Assembly (NCBI GenBank): GCA_963588535.1
Contig: CAVAII010000139.1
Span: 1 to 5,142, forward strand
Source of the DNA: Scybalousia_A sp963588535
GTDB taxonomy: Bacteria; Bacteroidota; Bacteroidia; Bacteroidales; P3
DNA length: 5,142 nt
Direction of reading: 5' to 3'
Made by a program: the position numbers and the translations under genes
Shown: positions 1 to 5,142 of the stretch, piece after piece
Numbering within the stretch: position 1 is the first letter of the stretch
Layout of the letters: each line of letters starts with the position of its first letter
Notes under the pieces: model-generated
The model's input: only the letters and a program-made list of their open reading frames with translations
What the model was told of the DNA's origin: nothing
Database searches by the model: none

Positions 1-89
1 AAGTAGGACAGCAATCAACTAATGCCGTAGTGCAGAGTTCTATTGTGATAATGATTTTTAATATCTTAGTAACCGAGTTATTTAACTAA
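1..89 (+). CDS. mlaE: MlaE/YrbE-family lipid ABC transporter permease, C-terminal end (partial)
   Basis: This is the 3' end of a gene that begins before the window. Reading from position 3 gives 28 residues and a TAA stop at 87-89. The peptide begins VGQQSTNAVVQSSIVIMI and ends NILVTELFN. The VG-x-x-(S/T)-T-x-AVV-x-S pattern followed by a hydrophobic helix is the usual end of MlaE permeases, the membrane subunit of the Mla/MCE system that moves phospholipids between inner and outer membrane. The MlaF-like ATPase that follows on the same strand supports the call. Only the last transmembrane helix is visible, so the fold and start cannot be judged. The other forward frames stop early here. The family is fairly sure; the transported lipid and direction are inferred from the family only. 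Confidence 0.85.
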   Translation, partial: VGQQSTNAVVQSSIVIMIFNILVTELFN

Positions 90-135
90 AAAAGGTTTCA
101 TAATTAGACATTTGTATAACGATAGGAGAGATTAA

Positions 136-321
136 ATAATAGAGAAAAAGAAAGAAAAAAATAATATCAAAAGTTATTAGAATAAAGTTAGATATTATTT
201 GGATAAAGTTAAATATTATTTCGATAAAGTTAGATATTATTTTGATATTATCGCAAGTTATTTAAAGAAGGTTAGAGAAAAGAAAAATATAATTAGTAAA
301 CAATCAATAAAAACAAAATAA
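136..321 (+). pseudogene. Possible decayed small gene between mlaE and mlaF (no ATG, internal TAG)
   Basis: This frame runs from just after a TAA at 133-135 to a TAA at 319-321, five bases before the ATPase start. An AGGAG motif (124-128) sits 7 and 10 bases before two ATA codons (136, 139), where a start would be expected, but there is no ATG. A TAG at 178-180 interrupts the frame. The first part reads EKKKEKNNIKSY. After the TAG comes a heptad repeat (KVRYYLD, KVKYYFD, KVRYYFD), then IIASYLKKVREKKN and a basic tail. The product would be about 60 residues, lysine- and tyrosine-rich and possibly amphipathic. Differences between repeat copies are conservative in this frame (Arg/Lys, Leu/Phe/Phe). 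A TTG at 199 could start a 40-residue version. No family is recognised. It could instead be a non-coding AT-rich spacer that is open by chance. Confidence 0.35.
182..244 (+). repeat. Three tandem copies of a 21-bp unit
   Basis: Three adjacent 21-bp units lie at 182-202, 203-223 and 224-244. Each begins ATAAAGTTA and continues (G/A)ATATTATTT, differing mainly at one G/A position and in the last two bases. The period is a multiple of three, so any frame through it stays open. The copies lie in the 236-bp gap between the permease and the ATPase. Slippage duplication is the simplest origin. A role as a protein-binding array is possible, but nothing in the sequence shows it. Confidence 0.9.
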
Positions 322-325
322 GGTT

Positions 326-1075
326 ATGATAAAGGTAGATCATGTTTCAAAATATTTTCAAGGCAGGAAAGTTTTGAAAGACATTACGACAGAATTTCTG
401 CCTGGTAAATGTAATCTTATTATAGGCAAATCGGGAAGTGGTAAGACTGTCCTATTACGCAGTATAGCAGGTTTGTACACTCCTGAAGAGGGCTATATAT
501 CATACGATGATAGAATCCTTACAACTATGTCTAAGAAACAAAAAATAGATGTCCGCAAAGATATTGGTTTTATCTTTCAAGAGGGAGCGTTGTTCGATTC
601 TATGACAGTAGAGGAAAATATTATGTTCCCTTTAAGAATGTTTGCTAATATGAAACGTAAGGAGAGAATTGAGAGAGTTAATTATTGTTTGGAAAGAGTT
701 AACTTAAAAGGTATTAACAATATGTTCCCGTCTCAATTATCTGGTGGTATGCGTAAGCGAGTTGCTATCGCAAGGGCTATATCTGCACAACCTAAATACT
801 TATTTTGTGACGAGCCTAACTCAGGTCTTGACCCTCAAACCTCTATTCTTATCGACAATCTAATACTTAACCTAACCAAAGAGTTTAATATGACAACTAT
901 TGTTAATACTCACGATATGAACTCGGTAATGGAGATAGGCGAGAATATTATTTATGTACATGAGGGGCGATTGCATTGGCAGGGAAACAAACATAACGTG
1001 CTGGAATCGGACAATAAAGAGTTGAATGATTTCGTTTTTTGTAGTGCATTAACAAAGAGAATTAAAGGACTGTAA
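326..1075 (+). CDS. mlaF: MlaF-type ABC transporter ATP-binding protein
   Basis: This 249-residue protein is a complete ABC ATPase of the size typical for MlaF. On the cytoplasmic face it would hydrolyse ATP to drive the MlaE permease in phospholipid trafficking that maintains outer-membrane asymmetry. Visible motifs are Walker A GKSGSGKT (34-41), Q-loop glutamine 85 in FIFQEGALFDSMTV, signature LSGGMRKR (138-145), Walker B ending in D162-E163, D-loop SGLDP (166-170) and H-loop His196 in NTHDM. The FQEGALFDSMTV and GGMRKRVAIARA stretches are characteristic of the Mla subfamily. Residue 165 is Asn where many members have Thr; it lies outside the catalytic residues. The ATG at 326 follows a weak AAGG and gives the expected N-terminus (MIKVDHVSKYF). 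The mlaE end lies 236 bp upstream and the HD protein gene 14 bp downstream. No MlaD/MCE gene is seen here, so the substrate-binding partner must lie elsewhere. Confidence 0.92.
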   Translation: MIKVDHVSKYFQGRKVLKDITTEFLPGKCNLIIGKSGSGKTVLLRSIAGLYTPEEGYISYDDRILTTMSKKQKIDVRKDIGFIFQEGALFDSMTVEENIMFPLRMFANMKRKERIERVNYCLERVNLKGINNMFPSQLSGGMRKRVAIARAISAQPKYLFCDEPNSGLDPQTSILIDNLILNLTKEFNMTTIVNTHDMNSVMEIGENIIYVHEGRLHWQGNKHNVLESDNKELNDFVFCSALTKRIKGL

Positions 1076-1089
1076 CAAAATTTGCAATT

Positions 1090-3186
1090 ATGAAACAATT
1101 AACAGATTATAATAGACACTACTATTTATTAAGACTTACCAGAGTTTTGCAGGTTTTGGTTGCTGCTGCCATTATTGTATTGATTACTCCGACAAAATCT
1201 TCTTTCAAGTACGAATTTCAACAAGGGCAGTATTGGAAACACGAAACCCTTCAATCACCTTTTGATTTTGCTATCCAAAAGACAGATAAAGAGATAGAGG
1301 AAGAAAAGAAGGAAATAATAGCAACACAAACGCTTTATTTTGATTATAGCGACACGGCGAGCGAAAAGATGATTGAACAGACGAAAAAACAAATCATTTC
1401 GTACGCTAATAAAAACAATCTAACAGAGAAAGAAAAGAACAAACTTTCCGTAGTAACTACCTCAATCCTGAGTGAAATAATTAGTCACGGAGTAATTTCC
1501 GATTATGACAATGCAAAGAACCAAGATAAGAGTATTATAGTTATTCATAACAATTTAGCACAGGAACACGAGATAGGTGATTTCTATGGCATAAAGGATA
1601 TAGAACAAGTAGTAAGTGATAATATCTTTCGTAGCAAAAGTCTAAACGAGAAAGAACAAAACGTAGTTGCCGATATATTAATAAAAACTATTACACCAAA
1701 TGTTGTTTTCAATAGCGAGAAGACTGACGAGATACTTTCTTCTCAAATAGAGGATATTTCAAGAACTAAGGGTTTGATTCTAAAAAATCAAAAGATTATA
1801 GCACAGGGTGAGGTTATTACGCAGGAGAAATACCAAATTCTCCGTTCTTTAAAGAATGAGTACGAGGGAATTAATTCCAATAGAGGAGATAGAGAAAAGT
1901 ATTTGGCATTAATAGGACAATACCTACTGATAATAATAGCCTTAGGAGCAATGGTATTGTTTATTTACAATACAGATAAAGAGATTTTCTTCAATAATAA
2001 AAAGATAATCCTAATCTTCTTTGTTATACTTATGATGGTAGGTATTACGATGGGGGTATTAATCTTTAATCAAGACTATTTATATATTGTGCCGCTGTGT
2101 CTTACACCTATTTTGGTAAGGACATTTTTCGATACGAAAGTGTCTTTGTATGTCTTTTTGGTAACGATAATTATAATAGGTTTTTCGGTTCCTAATAGTT
2201 TCGAATTTGTTTTCTATCAACTAATTGCAGGTATGATGGCAATATTGTCAGTAGAGCATTTGGAAAAGAGAGTAGAGTTTTTCAATACTGCTATAATTGT
2301 CTTTGCAACCTATTCTGTTATCTACTTAGCAATGACACTTATTCAAGGAAATAGTTTTAAGAATTTGGATATCTATCGTTTTATCTATTTCGCTGCTAAT
2401 GCTATAATGATATTGTTTGCATTTCCGATAGTGTTTATTTTGGAAAAAATATTCTCCTTAGTCAGTGAGATGTCCTTAATGGAATATTCTAACACAGATT
2501 CTAAATTATTGAGAGAGTTATCAGTAAAGGCTCCAGGAACATTTCAACATTGTATTCAGGTTGCTAATATTGCCGAAGATTTAATACACGAGATTGGCGG
2601 TAATGCTTTGTTGGTTAGAGCAGGTAGTCTATATCACGATGTAGGCAAACTACTTACTCCGATGTATTTCGTAGAAAATCAAAATTCTGGACTAAATCCT
2701 CATGACGAATTAACTAACGAGGAGTCCGCACAAGTTATTATCTCACACGTAACTAACGGCATCAAACTGGCACATAGATACAAGATACCAGAGCCTATAA
2801 TCGATTTCATACGTACTCATCATGGTACCTCAAAAACTAAGTTTTTCTACAACAAAGAACTTAACGAACACCCTAATTCTCATATAGATGAATCGTTATA
2901 TACATATCCTGGACCAAAACCATTCTCTCGTGAGACGGCAGTACTAATGATGGTCGATAGTGTAGAGGCTGCCTCAAGGAGTCTAAAAGAGCATTCCGAG
3001 AAGTCTTTATCCAATTTGGTAGATGGTATAATAGACTCGCAGATACAAGATAATCAATTTTCTAACGCTAATATTACTTTCGAGGATGTAGAGAATATTA
3101 AACAATTCTTAAAGAAAAAACTACAAAGTATTTATCATGTTAGAATAGAGTATCCAGTTAATAACGTTAAGAAAGAAAAAAATTAG
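1090..3186 (+). CDS. pgpH: 7TM-HD family membrane phosphohydrolase, probable c-di-AMP phosphodiesterase (PgpH/YqfF-like)
   Basis: The 698-residue protein has the PgpH layout. An N-terminal anchor helix (about 16-33) is followed by a large extracytoplasmic 7TMR-HDED-type region (about 34-270), roughly seven transmembrane helices (about 274-456) and a cytoplasmic HD domain (about 475-685). The metal-binding HD residues are present: His487 (FQHC), His516-Asp517 (YHDVGK), His553 (ISHV), His577-His578 (RTHHGT) and Asp623 (MMVDSVEAASR). The catalytic site therefore looks intact. Studied family members (Listeria PgpH) cleave c-di-AMP to pApA, a signal linked to osmotic and cell-wall homeostasis. The substrate here is inferred from the family. 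The extracytoplasmic part is rich in Lys and Glu and may sense an envelope cue. The ATG at 1090 precedes the anchor helix directly and lies 14 bp after the mlaF stop. The next gene begins 6 bp after this stop, which suggests one transcript. Confidence 0.9.
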   Translation: MKQLTDYNRHYYLLRLTRVLQVLVAAAIIVLITPTKSSFKYEFQQGQYWKHETLQSPFDFAIQKTDKEIEEEKKEIIATQTLYFDYSDTASEKMIEQTKKQIISYANKNNLTEKEKNKLSVVTTSILSEIISHGVISDYDNAKNQDKSIIVIHNNLAQEHEIGDFYGIKDIEQVVSDNIFRSKSLNEKEQNVVADILIKTITPNVVFNSEKTDEILSSQIEDISRTKGLILKNQKIIAQGEVITQEKYQILRSLKNEYEGINSNRGDREKYLALIGQYLLIIIALGAMVLFIYNTDKEIFFNNKKIILIFFVILMMVGITMGVLIFNQDYLYIVPLCLTPILVRTFFDTKVSLYVFLVTIIIIGFSVPNSFEFVFYQLIAGMMAILSVEHLEKRVEFFNTAIIVFATYSVIYLAMTLIQGNSFKNLDIYRFIYFAANAIMILFAFPIVFILEKIFSLVSEMSLMEYSNTDSKLLRELSVKAPGTFQHCIQVANIAEDLIHEIGGNALLVRAGSLYHDVGKLLTPMYFVENQNSGLNPHDELTNEESAQVIISHVTNGIKLAHRYKIPEPIIDFIRTHHGTSKTKFFYNKELNEHPNSHIDESLYTYPGPKPFSRETAVLMMVDSVEAASRSLKEHSEKSLSNLVDGIIDSQIQDNQFSNANITFEDVENIKQFLKKKLQSIYHVRIEYPVNNVKKEKN

Positions 3187-3192
3187 ATTTCT

Positions 3193-3948
3193 ATGCAAGC
3201 GATGATTTTTGCAGCAGGTCTGGGTACGAGATTAAGACCATTGACCAATACCAAACCTAAAGCCCTTGTAGAGATTAATGGTAAGACATTGTTGGAGAGA
3301 AATGTAGAGAAGATGTTGAGTTATGGCATAAAAAAGATTGTTGTAAATATTCATCATTTTCCTACTCTTATGATAGAGGCAATAGAAAAGATAGAGAAAA
3401 AATATGATTGTCAATTGATTATATCGGACGAAAGAGATCTATTACTTGATACTGGTGGGGGATTGTTAAAGGCTAAGAAATATTTTTTTGATGATAATTC
3501 TTTAACGAAAGAGAATCTCTCGACTACCTCTGAGGATGATTTGATACTTTTGCATAATGTTGATATATTGAGCGATATAGATTTTATGGAGATGAAAAAA
3601 GAGTTTCTAAATACTAATCCTATCGCTTTGTTAGCAGTAAAAAATCGGCAGACCAAACGATATTTTGTATTCAATGAAAGCAATATTCTCTCGGGTTGGA
3701 CTAATATCGAGACAAATGAGAATATTATGACACGCAATTGCGAGAAAAAACAATTGTTTGCCTTTTCGGGTGTGCATTTGGTGAGAAGAAAAATTTTTGA
3801 TCTAATAGAACAAAAAGGCGTCTTCTCAATAAAAGATACTTATTTGCAACTTTCTTGTAATCAAATCATAAAACCTTTTGTTCATGAAGGCAAATGGTTG
3901 GACGTTGGTCGAATAGAGGCAATAGAAAAAGCAGAAAAAATGTTTTAA
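3193..3948 (+). CDS. MurU-like sugar-phosphate nucleotidyltransferase
   Basis: This 251-residue protein is a single-domain nucleotidyltransferase of the NTP_transferase (GT-A-like) fold. It would join a nucleotide to a sugar-1-phosphate, releasing pyrophosphate, to give an activated sugar in the cytoplasm. Visible motifs are the nucleotide-binding loop AAGLGTRLRPLT (7-18), PKALV with Lys23, the LLDTGGGLLKA stretch (84-94), the metal-site region LLHNVDILSDID with Asp124, FSGVHL (191-196), FSIKDTYLQL (211-220) and WLDVGR with Asp237. LDTGGG and the short length fit MurU/HddC-like enzymes better than longer RmlA or GlmU proteins. MurU makes UDP-MurNAc in wall recycling, normally after an AmgK kinase; no kinase is visible here, so the sugar and nucleotide are unassigned. 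The ATG at 3193 is preferred to 3202 because family members have two or three residues before the MIFAAG strand. It lies 6 bp after the HD gene. Confidence 0.85.
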   Translation: MQAMIFAAGLGTRLRPLTNTKPKALVEINGKTLLERNVEKMLSYGIKKIVVNIHHFPTLMIEAIEKIEKKYDCQLIISDERDLLLDTGGGLLKAKKYFFDDNSLTKENLSTTSEDDLILLHNVDILSDIDFMEMKKEFLNTNPIALLAVKNRQTKRYFVFNESNILSGWTNIETNENIMTRNCEKKQLFAFSGVHLVRRKIFDLIEQKGVFSIKDTYLQLSCNQIIKPFVHEGKWLDVGRIEAIEKAEKMF

Positions 3949-3984
3949 TTTGTGCATAAAAACAAATAGTTCAGAAAAATATTG

Positions 3985-3993
3985 TATATTTGC
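3985..3993 (+). promoter_or_regulatory. Bacteroidota-type -7 promoter element before the YD-repeat gene
   Basis: TATATTTGC at 3985-3993 matches the TANNTTTG(C) -7 box used by the primary sigma factor of Bacteroidota. Transcription would begin a few bases later, leaving a leader of about 20-25 bases before the ATG at 4023. I see no good TTTG -33 box at the usual distance of about 19 bases; the nearest TTTG (3949-3952) is too far upstream. The element lies in the only intergenic gap between the nucleotidyltransferase and the exported protein, which suggests the last gene is transcribed separately. Confidence 0.6.
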
Positions 3994-4022
3994 ACATTAA
4001 TATTAAAAGAATAACTGATACA

Positions 4023-5069
4023 ATGAATAAGAAAGCATTATTTACTATATGTATCGCACTTCTTGTTGGGTTAAGTGCTGTTTCGCAGGATGTTGCGTAT
4101 AGAACTACTGATTTTAATCTACAAGGCTATCCAAAGACTGTTAGATATATGAAATTTGTATCTGATTCGAGTCTAAAACAACAAAGAGTCTCTTATATAG
4201 AAGATTATCTCCTTACATTTAATGACCAAAGGCTTTTGACGGAGAGAGTAAATTTTATCTCAGGTAATAGAGATCGTACAACCAAGTATGAATATAATAA
4301 CAAGCGTCAACTTGTTAGTCAGACAATTTCTGAAGCGGACGGCAGAATTGCTTCTCGTACGACTTATACATATAATACTATTGGACGTTTGTCAGAACTT
4401 GTAGAGACCTCATATCCAAATAGTAGAGGGGGTGCTAATCGTGTTGAGAGAAAAGAACAAAACACCTATAACACCAAAGGTTTGTTGGTCGAGAAATTAG
4501 TTACTTCCGAAAATACTTATAACAATAAACTAATAAAATATGTTTATGGTCCAGCAGATTCATTGATTTCTGTTACAACTACTTATACTAATAATTCTAA
4601 TGTTGAGAAACTAACCATTAAGCGTGCATACAACAACTTGGCTATGGAAAAAGTTTGGTCAAGAAATGATAAGACGACACGTAGAGAGGTATATGATTAT
4701 GACAACTCAGGTTTGATGATAACCAAAGAAGTCTATACGGGGAAAAACAAAAAACTTTTGACTTACACGTATGAATATGACGAACATTTTAACGTTACGA
4801 GTGAGATAGCAATAACTCCAAAGAACGTAAAATCAATAGAATATACCTACGAATACAAAAAAGATAAGATTTTCAACTGGACTAAACGCACGATGTACGA
4901 TTCTTGGGCAGTCAAATACACAGAAGTTAGAAATATTGAGTACTTTGACAAGACGCATTTCTATGAAGATCAGAAAGATTATGACACAAAGAGAGTTTTG
5001 CGTGACGAGGTAGAAAAAACTACTAACAGAAGCCGAGAGTACAAAGACCAACCAGTCAATCAACACTAA
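4023..5069 (+). CDS. Exported YD-repeat-like protein of unknown function
   Basis: The 348-residue product starts with a signal peptide: MNKK, a hydrophobic core (5-20), and a likely signal peptidase I site after AVS (Ser21|Gln22). The only nearby cysteine (Cys10) lies inside the core and is not in a lipobox, so it is probably not a lipoprotein. The mature part holds about nine degenerate repeats with a YxY(N/D)xxGxL-type core, centred on aromatic residues 66, 91, 117, 149, 175, 203, 226, 252 and 278, mostly 25-28 residues apart. Good examples are YTYNTIGRLSEL (115) and YDYDNSGLMITKE (224). This resembles the YD repeats of RHS and wall-associated proteins, which form beta-strand sheets or shells, but no RHS core motif or toxin domain is seen. 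The tail (about 310-348) is charged. The ATG at 4023 is chosen over a TTG at 3990, which lies inside the -7 box and would put a polar stretch before the signal peptide. The function is unknown; it probably acts in the periplasm or at the surface. Confidence 0.8.
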   Translation: MNKKALFTICIALLVGLSAVSQDVAYRTTDFNLQGYPKTVRYMKFVSDSSLKQQRVSYIEDYLLTFNDQRLLTERVNFISGNRDRTTKYEYNNKRQLVSQTISEADGRIASRTTYTYNTIGRLSELVETSYPNSRGGANRVERKEQNTYNTKGLLVEKLVTSENTYNNKLIKYVYGPADSLISVTTTYTNNSNVEKLTIKRAYNNLAMEKVWSRNDKTTRREVYDYDNSGLMITKEVYTGKNKKLLTYTYEYDEHFNVTSEIAITPKNVKSIEYTYEYKKDKIFNWTKRTMYDSWAVKYTEVRNIEYFDKTHFYEDQKDYDTKRVLRDEVEKTTNRSREYKDQPVNQH

Positions 5070-5142
5070 AAAAACTGAAAATAGATAGTGCATTTATTCT
5101 ATTAAGTGCAGATATTATTAAGATAATCTCTAATATTATTCG
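5070..5142. other. AT-rich tail with no supported feature
   Basis: The 73 bases after the last stop contain no coding region, RNA gene or convincing terminator. A 6-bp inverted repeat (AATAGA at 5080, TCTATT at 5098) has a 12-base loop and no following T-tract. AGTGCA occurs twice, 18 bases apart. Both are weak enough to be chance in such AT-rich sequence. Confidence 0.5.

Noticed and set aside
107..114. Possible promoter GACATTTG in the mlaE-mlaF gap
   Set aside because: It has the TTTG half but lacks the TA of the TANNTTTG -7 box and has no clear -33 partner.
178..180. TAG as a reassigned sense codon
   Set aside because: The HD-protein gene ends with TAG at 3184-3186 just before the next gene's start, so TAG acts as a stop here. 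No other frame needs readthrough.
3232..3414. 60-residue reverse-strand open frame
   Set aside because: It lies wholly opposite the nucleotidyltransferase gene, whose motifs are clear. The predicted peptide has no recognisable domain and looks like a complement shadow.
3411..3737. 108-residue reverse-strand open frame
   Set aside because: It is antisense to the nucleotidyltransferase core, has no recognisable motif, and is explained by codon use of the forward gene.
3947..3967. Possible terminator hairpin ATTTGT...ACAAAT after the nucleotidyltransferase
   Set aside because: The stem is only six AT-rich pairs with an 8-base loop and no T-tract, too weak to call a terminator.
4833..5093. 86-residue reverse-strand open frame with a hydrophobic start
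   Set aside because: It is antisense to the YD-repeat gene. The hydrophobicity comes from reading Lys/Glu/Tyr/Asp-rich codons on the other strand. No start signals are seen.
5080..5110. Inverted repeat AATAGA/TCTATT and direct repeat AGTGCA near the window end
   Set aside because: The elements are six bases long, the loop is large and there is no T-tract. Such matches are expected by chance in AT-rich DNA.
1..5142. CRISPR array, tRNA/rRNA gene, insertion sequence or phage element
   Set aside because: No spaced palindromic repeats, tRNA-like cloverleaf, transposase or integrase motifs or terminal inverted repeats are seen. Gaps are short and genes are ordinary chromosomal types.

Overview
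The window looks like part of the chromosome of an AT-rich member of the Bacteroidota, most likely Bacteroidales. This rests on the style of the encoded proteins, on weak or absent Shine-Dalgarno sites before most genes, and on a Bacteroidota-type -7 promoter box (TATATTTGC) before the last gene. I could not run a search, so the taxonomy is an inference. All genes lie on the + strand.

Positions 1-89 hold the last 28 codons of an MlaE/YrbE-type lipid ABC permease. The next 236 bp (90-325) are unusual. They contain an AGGAG motif, three tandem 21-bp repeats, and a reading frame that looks coding but has no ATG and an internal TAG. It may be a decayed small gene. Then come an MlaF-type ATPase (326-1075), a large membrane-anchored HD phosphohydrolase of the PgpH/YqfF (7TM-HD) family (1090-3186), and a MurU-like sugar-phosphate nucleotidyltransferase (3193-3948). 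The last three genes are separated by only 14 and 6 bp and are probably co-transcribed. A 74-bp gap with a promoter follows, then a secreted protein built from about nine YD-type repeats (4023-5069). The final 73 bp show no supported feature.

The run has a cell-envelope theme. MlaE and MlaF would form the inner-membrane core of a phospholipid transporter. The HD protein probably degrades c-di-AMP, a second messenger tied to turgor and wall homeostasis. The nucleotidyltransferase would make an activated sugar for wall or surface glycans. The YD-repeat protein is exported and seems to be a separate transcription unit. No gene here is clearly a new system. The two items most worth a second look are the broken-looking small frame between mlaE and mlaF and the unassigned YD-repeat exported protein.
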